Shown here piece after piece: positions 1 through 6,686 of a stretch of DNA of 64,000 nt. The notes beneath the pieces were generated by a model, which worked only from the letters and a program-made list of their open reading frames with translations, was not told the origin of the DNA and made no database searches. The position numbers and the translations under genes are program-made. Within the stretch, counting starts at the first letter, position 1. Each line of letters opens with the position of its first letter. The stretch comes from Serratia sp. H1w (GTDB lineage: Bacteria > Pseudomonadota > Gammaproteobacteria > Enterobacterales > Enterobacteriaceae), in assembly GCF_000633355.1 (NCBI RefSeq), contig NZ_AYMQ01000047.1, positions 1 through 64,000 of the forward strand, read 5' to 3'.

Positions 1-1
1 T

Positions 2-394
2 TTTACATCGGTAGCGACAATTGAAGGGGCCTACGAGGTCTTGAGGATATTTGACCGGATAGAAGAAAGCCGCGAAAGCATGCTGGCATTAACGTTGACG
101 CCGGAACATCAACATGCACTGGCGCACGCAGCACTGACCTACCGTTACGGCGAAGAACACCACCCGGTGACCGAAAGCCAAATCCTGATGCCCCGCCGCT
201 GGGAAGACAAGAAAGACGATTTGTGGACAACTTTTCAACGGGTTCAGGAAAATTTGAGTAAAGGGGGATTATCGGGTCGCAGCGCCACAGGAAAACGGGC
301 ACAGACCCGTGCGATAAATGGGATTGATGGTGATATCAAGCTCAATAGAGCATTGTGGGTAATGGCAGAACAACTTAAGCAGGCGGTCGCCTGA
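2..394 (+). CDS. DUF932 family protein (YfjQ/YafZ-like), C-terminal part
   Basis: The reading frame is already open at the left edge of the window, so only about the last 130 residues are seen and the start lies outside. The visible part matches my memory of the C-terminal end of the DUF932 proteins YfjQ and YafZ: an opening segment FTSVATIEGAYEVL, then PVTESQIL, a basic patch, WTTFQRVQENLSKGGLSGR, NGIDGDIKLNRALW and a final MAEQLKQ. The function of DUF932 is unknown; some relatives are plasmid or phage genes. It is the first gene of the island block visible here, and its TGA overlaps the ATG of the next small ORF, which suggests coupled translation. Confidence 0.75.
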   Translation, partial: FTSVATIEGAYEVLRIFDRIEESRESMLALTLTPEHQHALAHAALTYRYGEEHHPVTESQILMPRRWEDKKDDLWTTFQRVQENLSKGGLSGRSATGKRAQTRAINGIDGDIKLNRALWVMAEQLKQAVA

Positions 395-654
395 TGCAAC
401 AGGTCCCTGCCGAAGCACATCAGGCAACCCCGTATCCGGTGCCACTGGACAACCAACCCGGTTGTCGTTCGATATCGGATGACGATCTGTGCGCTTGGTA
501 CAGTCATCTTTGTTATCGACCGGGTGAAGTCAGCCTGTGCCAGTTGGTCAGGGAAGAGGGAGACTGGCCTGCCTGCTTTGACGTAGATGGCTATGCGCAA
601 TCCTGTCTCCAATTACACCTCATTCTCACTACACCCTCGTTGCTGAACTGTTGA
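394..654 (+). CDS. Small hypothetical protein, coupled to the DUF932 gene
   Basis: This 86-residue ORF begins with an ATG that shares a base with the TGA stop of the preceding DUF932 gene (TGATG), an arrangement typical of translational coupling. That is the main reason to accept it. The protein is soluble in appearance, with six cysteines and an acidic middle section (DDDLCAWYSHLCYRPGEVSL). I do not recognise a family. The end of the protein (LHLILTTPSLLNC) looks less conserved than the middle, so the original stop may have been elsewhere. It could be a short island accessory protein or a chance ORF; the overlap favours the former. Confidence 0.5.
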   Translation: MQQVPAEAHQATPYPVPLDNQPGCRSISDDDLCAWYSHLCYRPGEVSLCQLVREEGDWPACFDVDGYAQSCLQLHLILTTPSLLNC

Positions 655-1023
655 CGAGTTCCTCTACAATTTTACCTTCATTCGTCAACGATCGTTTTTA
701 ACGATCGGTTTCTGATTATTGATCTGCACAATCAATTATCTTTGCCGTTTGTGGGCCGATAGGATGGGTGGGGTTGTCTGTCGGTATATTGATAACACTC
801 CAGCAAAACTTATTATTACGCTGACATCCAGGGAAATCGACTCACCGTTATCCCCCTGATAACGGTTTCAAGAAGGCAAGGGAGAGGCCGTCAATGACCA
901 TCAACTCCTCGATAAGCCTCTATTAAATCAATACATTATTTTATTACCTACCTCAACGCACAGGCTCCCCGGTTTTCCGGTGGGGCCTGTTTTGTTATTT
1001 ATCTCATCAATAAGGATATTTCC
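655..1023 (+). other. Intergenic regulatory stretch before the antirestriction gene
   Basis: No convincing protein-coding gene is seen in these 369 bases. They hold two copies of AACGATCG at 687-694 and 700-707, and a 9-bp inverted repeat with a 5-base loop at 844-866 (ACCGTTATC / GATAACGGT). A 10-codon mini-ORF at 894-926 follows a good purine-rich ribosome site, and a terminator-like hairpin sits at 960-990. This looks like a promoter and leader region for the downstream gene block; no specific regulator can be named. Confidence 0.5.
960..994 (+). terminator. Terminator-like or attenuator hairpin upstream of the antirestriction gene
   Basis: ACAGGC pairs with GCCTGT, and the inner CCCCGG / CCGG bases pair around a TTTT loop. 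A U-rich stretch (TTTTGTTATTT) follows. The position, about 30 bases before the next start codon and after a possible mini-ORF, fits either a terminator for upstream transcripts or an attenuator. Confidence 0.5.
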
Positions 1024-1476
1024 ATGAACATGCATTTTGAACTGTCTACACCCCCCTCTCAATCAACAACGCTGACTGCCACTGTCGTGCCTAGCAACCA
1101 GCGCTCTCGTTTCTGGCCCCAGCACTTCGGCAGCATACCGCAATGGCTCATTCTGGAGGCTCACGTCTTTGGCTGGCTGGATCGCCTGTGTGCCGACTAC
1201 CACGGCGGCTCTTGGGATTTTTACACGCTCGATAATGGCGGGGCCTTTATCGCCCCCGAGGCTGATAGCGATAAAAAATGGTCACTGTTCAACACCCTGA
1301 ACGGTAACGGTGCCGACATGAGCGCCGAAGCCGCAGGGATCACCGCCTGCCTGATGGCCTACAGCCACCACGCCTGCCGCACCGAGAGCGAGGCGATGAC
1401 CAACCATTTCTACCGCCTGCGGGAATACGCGCTGCACCATCCCGACAGCCGCGCCATTTTCGCCCTGATTGACTGA
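1024..1476 (+). CDS. Antirestriction protein, ArdB/KlcA family
   Basis: The 150-residue protein matches the ArdB/KlcA family (YfjX, YafX) over its length. Family hallmarks visible are LEAHVFGWLDRLCADYHGG, WDFYTLDNGGAFIAP, the MSAEAAGI segment and the C-terminal YRLREYALHHPDSRAIFALID. Family members relieve DNA cleavage by type I restriction enzymes and are common on plasmids and integrative islands. The start ATG follows an AATAAGGATATTT leader also seen, with small changes, before several other genes in this block. The RadC-like gene begins 10 bases after the stop, so the two are probably one transcript. The role is inferred from the family; the residues needed for antirestriction cannot be checked here. 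Confidence 0.88.
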   Translation: MNMHFELSTPPSQSTTLTATVVPSNQRSRFWPQHFGSIPQWLILEAHVFGWLDRLCADYHGGSWDFYTLDNGGAFIAPEADSDKKWSLFNTLNGNGADMSAEAAGITACLMAYSHHACRTESEAMTNHFYRLREYALHHPDSRAIFALID

Positions 1477-1486
1477 GATCCCAAAA

Positions 1487-1972
1487 ATGAATTCCTCAAC
1501 ATTATTGGCGTCAACCGCACTGCCGTTAACGGCACAGCGCACGGTGAAACGTGCTCTGTCATTACTGGAAAAACACCTGCGCGAACCCGGAGCCTTATTT
1601 ACCTCCACCAACACCGCACGTGACTGGTTACGTTTGCAACTCGCAGGGTTGGAGCGTGAAGTCTTTATCGTGTTGTATCTCGACAATCAGCACCGGTTGT
1701 TGGCATCCGAAACGTTGTTCACCGGCAGTATCAGGAGTACGGAAGTCCATCCCCGTGAAGTGGTGAAGGCCGCACTTCGCCATAACGCAGCAGCCGTTAT
1801 TCTGGCGCATAACCATCCCTCAGGAGAGACTGAACCCAGCCAGGCCGACCGGCAGATCACCGACAGGCTGGTGAACGCACTGGCACTAGTTGATGTGAAG
1901 GTCTTGGATCATCTGATTGTCGGTGGTCTGGATATCGTGTCATTCACCGAACGCGGCTGGTTACCTGGCTGA
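1487..1972 (+). CDS. RadC-like JAMM/MPN domain protein (YkfG/YfjY type)
   Basis: This 161-residue protein consists almost entirely of the RadC C-terminal domain. It lacks the N-terminal helix-hairpin-helix part of chromosomal RadC, as do the island paralogues YkfG, YfjY and YeeS. The metal-site motif is intact: AHNHPSG followed ten residues on by an aspartate (SQAD), with a glutamate in EVFIVLYLDN upstream. The start at 1487 was chosen because it gives the family length; an in-frame TTG at 1469 would overlap the antirestriction gene. The JAMM fold suggests a metalloprotease or nuclease-like activity, but the function of these short RadC proteins is not established. It follows the antirestriction gene as in E. 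coli prophage blocks. Confidence 0.88.
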   Translation: MNSSTLLASTALPLTAQRTVKRALSLLEKHLREPGALFTSTNTARDWLRLQLAGLEREVFIVLYLDNQHRLLASETLFTGSIRSTEVHPREVVKAALRHNAAAVILAHNHPSGETEPSQADRQITDRLVNALALVDVKVLDHLIVGGLDIVSFTERGWLPG

Positions 1973-2048
1973 TAGCCACTTTCTTCCATTCTATTTTTCA
2001 GCATTGCGCTGATGTCGTGCGTCTCCCTCTTTATAAGGAACCTTCTCT

Positions 2049-2744
2049 ATGGGCTGGTTATTTTCACACTTCTCTCGCCGTGAGCTGATCGCGGCACTGA
2101 TCCAAACCGATGACACTGAACACTATCAACACGTGACGCTGGCGCATGCGCTACGGGGCAATGTCCTGTGGTCAGTTGTCCAAAGCACACAGAAAGATCC
2201 GTCCAAAGCCTCCAGAACCGCGATCCACTGCACCCTGATGAAAGGTTCCGGCGGAAGTTGGGGCTATAAGGCGATGGATGAGTCGGTACAGCCTTGTTAT
2301 TACTCCTGCCCAAAGATCTACCTGACGATGGCCCCGGTCATCAGCCCGGAATGGCGTGAGAAGGTATTGGCACATCATCAACGCCGTTACCCGCAACCGG
2401 GTGCAATAAAGGAGGGGGGGCCGATGATAGCAACAATACCGCTTTTACGTTTTGGTCTGCAATGCAGTTCGGCCCATATCAGTGAGAGCGACAATGCGGT
2501 GCTGTACCGGATCTCGCATTGTCAGGATAAGTTTAGCGACGGGGAGTGGATTTCCTTTTCGGGTACCGGCTATTTGCTGCGACTGGATGCGTGGATCCAC
2601 CCAGTATTGCAACTCAAACGGCTAGGGCTTTCCAAAACCTGCCGCCATCTGGTTACCACGCTGATGAAACGCCATCAACTGAGCTACCTGCATATTGATG
2701 CTCTGGGTGAAGTCTTGCCCGACTTTATCACCTTCGACTGGTAA
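2049..2744 (+). CDS. Probable in-frame fusion of two island proteins (DUF6927-like + DUF5983-like)
   Basis: The 231-residue ORF appears to join two separate proteins. Residues 1-120 (starting MGWLFSHFSRRELIAAL, with GSGGSWGYKAMDES and CYYSCPKIYL) look like a small DUF6927-type protein. Residues 126-231 (from MIATIPLLRFGLQCSSAHIS to LPDFITFDW) look like a second protein, perhaps DUF5983-like. At the junction is AAAGGA followed by a seven-G run at 2414-2420 and then an ATG at 2424. With one G fewer, the first frame would end in TGA overlapping that ATG as ATGA, the normal coupled arrangement, and AAAGGAGG would serve as its ribosome site. The fusion may therefore be a recent slip in the G tract or a sequence error. 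Family names are from memory and weak. Confidence 0.6.
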   Translation: MGWLFSHFSRRELIAALIQTDDTEHYQHVTLAHALRGNVLWSVVQSTQKDPSKASRTAIHCTLMKGSGGSWGYKAMDESVQPCYYSCPKIYLTMAPVISPEWREKVLAHHQRRYPQPGAIKEGGPMIATIPLLRFGLQCSSAHISESDNAVLYRISHCQDKFSDGEWISFSGTGYLLRLDAWIHPVLQLKRLGLSKTCRHLVTTLMKRHQLSYLHIDALGEVLPDFITFDW

Positions 2745-2807
2745 TACTCTCCCACACCCAACGTTCCACCTTCGCATTATCCCTTTACTTTACAAGGACA
2801 CTTTCTC

Positions 2808-3290
2808 ATGAACATGAGTGCATCGCCCGTGCCTGGCGTATTCCATTTTCTGCAACATGACAACGTGTCATCGCAAGACTGGCAAACCTTATGCCTGGCG
2901 ATCACCACCGCGTATCTGAAGCTGCATTGGCAACCCGACACATTAGGGTTAACCACCGCACCGGTTATCTGTGAACACACCGGCAACCGCCGATACCGGT
3001 TCGATAACAACCTGATGGGATTGGGCATGATCGGTTTTAACGGTGAGCGGATCGCGCACCTGGCGGGTGATCCGTTCATCCTCTACCAACGGCAGACACC
3101 CTATGCCCTTATACGCTGCGATACGCGAGGCTATCCCTACCAGTGGCTGGTGATGGCTACGTTGTTACTTGCCAATACGCAGTGCCCCACTACCTGGACG
3201 ATTGAATCTGATATCCCTGTGAAGCAGTGGCGCAAGGTCGCTCACTGGCTGACTCACCACTGCCAACTCCCGGTTTCTCCATTGTGTTAA
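2808..3290 (+). CDS. Hypothetical island protein
   Basis: I do not recognise this 160-residue protein. It has no signal peptide or clear membrane segment; the stretch YQWLVMATLLLANTQ is hydrophobic but short. It is rich in tryptophan and histidine. The start ATG has a clear ribosome site (ACAAGGACACTTTCTC) of the same leader type as its neighbours, and the reading frame fills the gap between neighbours tidily, with 12 bases to the toxin gene. Co-transcription with the downstream CbtA-type toxin is likely from the spacing. A distant paralogue relation to the second half of the preceding gene is possible but was not demonstrated. Confidence 0.65.
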   Translation: MNMSASPVPGVFHFLQHDNVSSQDWQTLCLAITTAYLKLHWQPDTLGLTTAPVICEHTGNRRYRFDNNLMGLGMIGFNGERIAHLAGDPFILYQRQTPYALIRCDTRGYPYQWLVMATLLLANTQCPTTWTIESDIPVKQWRKVAHWLTHHCQLPVSPLC

Positions 3291-3302
3291 GGAACTGCCT
3301 GC

Positions 3303-3638
3303 ATGAAAACTACCGACACCATTACGCCCATCACCTCCAATGCCCGTCACGCCCTAACCGAATACCAGCAGTTGCTCACCTGGTTGTTGGGCCACTGCTA
3401 TGGCCTGGAGCTTAACGATACGCCCTACCACGACGATCAAGCCATTGCCCAACAGATTGAGCATGGCATCACGGTACGGGAAACCGTCAATGAACTGGTG
3501 GAGAAATTTGACCTGGTACGCATTGATCGCCCCGGTTTCAGCCTGATGGCACAAGACCCAACCTTGAGCGGTGGCGATATGTTACGCGCCCGCAGTGCGC
3601 TAGGGCTGCGGAGTCCTGCCATTCGCCGCCTGGCCTGA
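3303..3638 (+). CDS. cbtA: CbtA/YkfI/YpjF family toxin (type IV toxin-antitoxin)
   Basis: The 111-residue protein aligns with the CbtA family: LTWLLGHCYGLELNDTPYHDD, IEHGITVRETVNELVEKFDLVRIDRPGFS, then DMLRARSALGL near the C terminus. In E. coli CbtA inhibits polymerisation of FtsZ and MreB, stopping division and cell shape maintenance, and CbeA counters it by stabilising those filaments rather than by binding the toxin. All central family motifs are present, but the protein ends soon after ARSALGL, a little shorter than E. coli CbtA (about 124 residues). It lies 69 bases upstream of its presumed antitoxin, the reverse of the cbeA-cbtA order in E. coli. Toxic activity is inferred from the family. 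Confidence 0.88.
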   Translation: MKTTDTITPITSNARHALTEYQQLLTWLLGHCYGLELNDTPYHDDQAIAQQIEHGITVRETVNELVEKFDLVRIDRPGFSLMAQDPTLSGGDMLRARSALGLRSPAIRRLA

Positions 3639-3656
3639 TAATATCCCGCTTACCCT

Positions 3657-3684
3657 CAACACGCCAGCCTCTGCGCTGGCGTTG
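3657..3684 (+). promoter_or_regulatory. Hairpin between toxin and antitoxin genes
   Basis: CGCCAGC (3662-3668) pairs with GCTGGCG (3675-3681) around a six-base loop, and CAA/TTG extends the base with a small bulge. No U-run follows, so it is not a standard terminator. It may limit read-through or protect the downstream antitoxin mRNA. Confidence 0.45.
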
Positions 3685-3707
3685 TACATTAATAAGGACA
3701 TTTAACA

Positions 3708-4100
3708 ATGAAAGACACCGTTACTGATACTCATGCAAATCTAAACACCGATGAAAACAGCGCACCATCACCCGTCTGGGGCCTGAAACGAGACATTACG
3801 CCCCGCTTGGGTGCCAGATTGGTGCAGCAGGGCAATCACCTGCACTTTCTGGCTGACCGCGCCGGTTTTGTCGGTACGTTCTCCCCCGACACGGTACAGA
3901 CTCTTGAAGTGGCATTTGCAGCACTTCTGACAAAACTGGAAGCACAATTACAGTCTGGTGCATTAGATCCACGCCGTCAGCATTGCGTCACCGTGCAGCA
4001 TGCCGGTTTTACCTGTGAGGCTGATACGTTAGGTAGCGTTGGTCACGTCTATCTAGCGATCTATCAGACATTATCACCCTCTATTGATGAGCACTCATGA
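3708..4100 (+). CDS. cbeA: CbeA/YfjZ/YafW family antitoxin
   Basis: The 130-residue protein shows the CbeA family pattern: PVWGLKRDITPRLGARLVQQGNHLHFLADRAGFVGTFS, then a helix with LEAQLQSGALDPRRQHCVTVQHAGFTCEADTLGSVGHVYLAIY. E. coli CbeA promotes bundling of MreB and FtsZ and so opposes CbtA. The N-terminal 20 residues are variable and polar, as in relatives. Its ATG follows the AATAAGGACATTTAACA leader common in this block. The stop overlaps the next ORF as ATGA, so a third small protein is translated with it. The order toxin then antitoxin is unusual; it would let the toxin be made first on a shared mRNA unless the antitoxin has its own promoter. Confidence 0.9.
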   Translation: MKDTVTDTHANLNTDENSAPSPVWGLKRDITPRLGARLVQQGNHLHFLADRAGFVGTFSPDTVQTLEVAFAALLTKLEAQLQSGALDPRRQHCVTVQHAGFTCEADTLGSVGHVYLAIYQTLSPSIDEHS

Positions 4101-4303
4101 CCATGACGTTAACCACTGAGCTGGGGCTGGATATCCTCATTAACTGGGTGCAAGACAAGATTGACTGCGGCTCGTCACTCATTTTCGATAACGATGAGGA
4201 TAAAACCGATTCCGCCACCTTGCTGCCTCTGGTTCAACAAGCACGGAACGCGGTTTGGGATCTTCGCCATCTCGGGCTGTTGCAAAACGAAACATCAACC
4301 TAG
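4097..4303 (+). CDS. DUF957 family small protein
   Basis: This 68-residue acidic protein starts in a four-base ATGA overlap with the antitoxin stop. It matches my memory of the DUF957 family, which follows the CbtA/CbeA genes in E. coli islands: LDILINWVQDKIDCGSSLIFDNDEDKTDSATLLPLVQQAR, then a short helical tail. The function is not known. The tight overlap and repeated association with this toxin-antitoxin pair suggest it belongs to the same transcriptional unit, but a role in toxicity or immunity is not established. Confidence 0.8.
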   Translation: MTMTLTTELGLDILINWVQDKIDCGSSLIFDNDEDKTDSATLLPLVQQARNAVWDLRHLGLLQNETST

Positions 4304-4378
4304 CCCTTATTCAACGCTCACTCACATTTGCACCAGCGTTTATCGCCTGGCGCTTTACTTGTCTATGAAAGGAAAAAA

Positions 4379-5236
4379 ATGATATCAGAACACATCGTTA
4401 TTGCCGAACCTGAAGTATTAACCGGTCACACCGAAGTGATTTGTTCCACCAGCATTGAACGTATCGTCACCGTGCGTAACGCCGCGCTGGAACAGATCAA
4501 AGCCATTATCCACCAGCTTGAGGATATCTCGGCCATCACCAACAGCATCGGTGGAGGAATAGCCAGAGACTGGTCTATGAAACAAGACTTTCGCTGCGGT
4601 TGCTGGTTGATGGAGAAAGCAGAAACGGCCATGCCCGTGATCACCCGCAATCTTGATCGCGATATATGGCGAGACCTGATGAAGAAGTCAGGAATGCTGA
4701 GCGTGATGGATGCCAAGGCCCGTGACCAGTGGTACAGAAGCCTTGAGGGAGACACTATTCCTGCCATCAGCGAGGAAAGCATTTACGGCACGTTCGAACA
4801 ATTGCATCGTGATAAAGGAGAGGTGTTTGAGCGGGGAGTGATCAACGTCTTCAAATCGCTGTCCTGGCATTACAAAACCAACAGTCCGTGCCGCTTTGGC
4901 AAAAAGGTGATCGTGACCAATCTGGTGAGTTATAACCAATGGGGATTTACGCTGAACCACAGTTATCGGCGTGACCAACTGGCCGATCTGGAGAGGATGT
5001 TGCATTTACTCGATGGCAAGCCGCTGCCTGATAACCGGGCAGATCTCACCGCTCGGCTTTATGAGCATATCCGTGCCAATCCACAAATGACAAAGGTGTA
5101 TGAAGATGAGTATTTTTCGATCAAATATTTCATGAAGGGATCAGCACATCTGACGTTTAGGAAACCAGGGCTGGTTGAGAAGATGAATGACATCGTGGCA
5201 AAGCATTTTCCAGGAATGTTAGCATCGCGGCTATGA
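4379..5236 (+). CDS. DUF4942 domain-containing protein
   Basis: The 285-residue protein matches DUF4942 proteins that close CbtA/CbeA island blocks in enterobacteria: an N-terminal helix pair (IVTVRNAALEQIKAIIHQLEDI), a WLMEKAETAMPVITRNLDRDIWRDLMKKSGM segment, and the core VFERGVINVFKSLSWHYKTNSPCRFGKKVIV with ADLERMLHLLDGK and the C-terminal DEYFSIKYFMKGSAHLTFRKPGLVEKMNDIVAKHFPG. I chose the ATG at 4379 because AAAGGA lies seven bases upstream; an in-frame ATG at 4328 would add 17 unlikely residues. The function is unknown; some relatives carry a methyltransferase-like fold. It is the last island gene before the tRNA-Ser junction. Confidence 0.85.
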   Translation: MISEHIVIAEPEVLTGHTEVICSTSIERIVTVRNAALEQIKAIIHQLEDISAITNSIGGGIARDWSMKQDFRCGCWLMEKAETAMPVITRNLDRDIWRDLMKKSGMLSVMDAKARDQWYRSLEGDTIPAISEESIYGTFEQLHRDKGEVFERGVINVFKSLSWHYKTNSPCRFGKKVIVTNLVSYNQWGFTLNHSYRRDQLADLERMLHLLDGKPLPDNRADLTARLYEHIRANPQMTKVYEDEYFSIKYFMKGSAHLTFRKPGLVEKMNDIVAKHFPGMLASRL

Positions 5237-5382
5237 TGGCGGAGAGCAGATAGCCTCTCAATCTCACAAAAACCTCCTGCTACCTCGACCATCAATGGAA
5301 CCGGCAGATCGCGCTGTGAATAACGGAACCCTCAATTACCTGTCCAACTCAAGGCAAACGAGGACAACTGCAGCCAACATCC

Positions 5383-5406
5383 AATGGCATACTGAATGGC
5401 ATACTG
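5383..5406. repeat. Tandem 12-bp repeat near the island junction
   Basis: AATGGCATACTG occurs twice back to back, about 55 bases inside the tRNA 3' end. Short direct repeats at this distance are often arm-type binding sites of P4-family tyrosine recombinases. That role is an inference; no integrase is present to test it against. Confidence 0.5.
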
Positions 5407-5422
5407 ATAAACGCTAAAAACG

Positions 5423-5452
5423 AAAAACCCCAAGTTTATTATAAGCTTGGGG
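5423..5452 (-). terminator. Rho-independent terminator of tRNA-Ser
   Basis: On the minus strand CCCCAAG and CTTGGGG form a stem around an A/T-rich loop, followed by a run of five T. It lies 8 bases past the CCA end of the tRNA. Confidence 0.75.
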
Positions 5453-5460
5453 TCAGTATT

Positions 5461-5548
5461 TGGCGGAAGGACAGAGATTCGAACTCTGGGAGCTGTTACA
5501 CTCGACGGTTTTCAAGACCGTTGCCTTAAACCACTCGGCCATCCTTCC
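5461..5548 (-). tRNA. tRNA-Ser (anticodon UGA)
   Basis: The reverse complement begins GGAAGGATGGCCGAGTGG and ends with a TTCGAATCTC T-loop and CCTTCCGCCA, giving a full acceptor stem and an encoded CCA. The anticodon loop CTTGAAA gives UGA, reading UCN serine codons. The length of 88 bases and the long variable arm (GTCGAGTGTAACAGCTCC region) are typical of class II serine tRNA. Its 3' end borders the island, so it is the probable attachment site. Confidence 0.95.
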
Positions 5549-5586
5549 AATGGGCGCAGATATTAACGGTACCGTTATGAAATGTC

Positions 5587-5615
5587 TATCGTTTTCGCGT
5601 AAAAAAATACGTCAA
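5587..5615 (-). promoter_or_regulatory. Promoter of tRNA-Ser
   Basis: On the minus strand TTGACG (5615-5610) and ACGATA (5592-5587) are separated by 17 bases. This fits a sigma-70 promoter about 40 bases upstream of the mature tRNA. The -10 match is only fair. Confidence 0.5.
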
Positions 5616-5706
5616 CACGTTCGTTCGCTTAAATTTCAGGCCAATTGTGGTTAAAAAAACAGAGAACCCCGCGCTAGCGAGGTCCTTTTGCACGAAAAAC
5701 ACTCAG

Positions 5707-6036
5707 TTATTTGGGTTGAGTATCATACTCTGAACAACTCTGATAACCCTTGTTCATCACATGGCCAGTATCGTTGTAGCTGACAAAATAGGTCTGCGCT
5801 TTGCCGTCTCGCGGTGCCACAGCATAAGTATCACAGGTACCCTGCGCATGGATCAGGGTCGCAGAGGTCGATGGCGGCCCGGCAATGGCACGCACTTGCT
5901 GCTTGGTCATCCCGACTTTAACATCGCTTACCACAGGCTCGTTCACATAGCTCGCGGCCCTGTCGTAAGTGGTACACCCAGTCAGTACGGTAAATGCCGC
6001 CGCAGTGCATACGGCCAAAATCAGTTTCTTTGTCAT
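5707..6036 (-). CDS. osmE: Osmotically inducible lipoprotein OsmE
   Basis: The 109-residue protein has a lipoprotein signal with lipobox LTGC (acylated Cys21) and then an SmpA/OmlA (BamE-like) fold: VSDVKVGMTKQQVRAIAGPPS, a central GTCDTYAV and TYFVSYNDTGHVMNKGYQSCSEYD. It matches OsmE of E. coli over its length. OsmE is an outer-membrane or periplasm-facing lipoprotein induced by high osmolarity and in stationary phase; its precise activity is unknown. It is the first core gene after the tRNA. Confidence 0.93.
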   Translation of the reverse strand: MTKKLILAVCTAAAFTVLTGCTTYDRAASYVNEPVVSDVKVGMTKQQVRAIAGPPSTSATLIHAQGTCDTYAVAPRDGKAQTYFVSYNDTGHVMNKGYQSCSEYDTQPK

Positions 6037-6116
6037 AGCTTATCCTCTTAGCAGGCTTACTGTTACTCTAAGTGTAGAAGCTAAAAGGCTTTTCTGCCAA
6101 TATTGCCTTACTGCGG

Positions 6117-6533
6117 CTAATAGTTGGCCCAGATGCCCGGCGTAACCAGCTCCAACAGGTGGCCATCCGGGTCGCGGAAGTAAATGCTTTCCCCACCTTG
6201 TTCCCAACGCATGCGCCCTTCTATCTCAACGTCGTGTTCCGCCAACTGCTGCTCCCACAGAGGTAATTGGGCCTTGCTCACGGCCAGGCCAAGATGCTGT
6301 GGGCCGCTACCATCATGAGGGGGGATATAACCTTCAGGATAATGAGCGCCGTTCAACGAGTCTCCTGAGACAAACAGCAGCAACACGCTTTGGTTGCCAA
6401 TGTCATAGGCCCGGAAACGCTCATTGGCTACCATCGCGGGCAGTTGCAATACCTGCTGATAAAAAGCCGCGGCGCGTTCAATATCACCTACATACAGCAC
6501 CGTTTCAATCACACGTTCAATCTTAAGCTCCAT
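6117..6533 (-). CDS. VOC family (glyoxalase/bleomycin-resistance fold) protein
   Basis: This 138-residue protein is a single vicinal-oxygen-chelate domain with two beta-alpha-beta-beta-beta modules. It opens with a strand and helix (VLYVGDIERAAAFYQQVLQL) and ends with IYFRDPDGHLLELVTPGIW, whose glutamate is the usual final metal ligand. LGLAVSK holds no obvious histidine, but QHLGLAV supplies His at the second ligand position. Substrate is not predictable: relatives include fosfomycin- or bleomycin-type resistance proteins, dioxygenases and lyases, and most short chromosomal members are uncharacterised. It stands alone between osmE and ompC on the same strand. Confidence 0.85.
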   Translation of the reverse strand: MELKIERVIETVLYVGDIERAAAFYQQVLQLPAMVANERFRAYDIGNQSVLLLFVSGDSLNGAHYPEGYIPPHDGSGPQHLGLAVSKAQLPLWEQQLAEHDVEIEGRMRWEQGGESIYFRDPDGHLLELVTPGIWANY

Positions 6534-6640
6534 GACAACCCCCTGATTTATCGATTTATAAACAGGATAGGTCCCTGCGGGTTCAGCTGAATAGCAATCA
6601 GTGCCGCATGAAGATCAATCCGTGCGGCCAGCGAACAGGC

Positions 6641-6665
6641 AAAAAAACGCGGCCCGAAGGCCGCG
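6641..6665 (-). terminator. Terminator of ompC
   Basis: On the minus strand CGCGGCC and GGCCGCG form a 7-bp GC stem around a TTCG loop, followed by seven T. It lies 22 bases past the ompC stop. Confidence 0.9.
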
Positions 6666-6686
6666 TGGTCACATTCACGATATTGC

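Larger units (their letters stand above)
1..5460. mobile_element. Right end of a genomic island (CP4-57-like gene set) next to tRNA-Ser
   Basis: All genes here run on the plus strand and belong to families typical of the CP4-57, CP4-44 and CP4-6 cryptic prophages of E. coli: DUF932, ArdB/KlcA antirestriction, RadC-like JAMM, CbtA toxin, CbeA antitoxin, DUF957 and DUF4942. The block stops directly at the 3' end of a minus-strand tRNA-Ser gene, the usual insertion point of P4-type integrases, and ordinary core genes (osmE, ompC, rcs) begin on the other side. No integrase gene is in view, so it is either at the far end outside the window or lost. The left boundary is not visible. The island call is inferred from gene content and position; the tRNA junction is seen directly. 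Confidence 0.8.

Noticed and set aside
5460-5654. 64-codon plus-strand frame across the tRNA-Ser gene
   Set aside because: It is read through a tRNA gene and its promoter; short frames over tRNAs are a common artefact.
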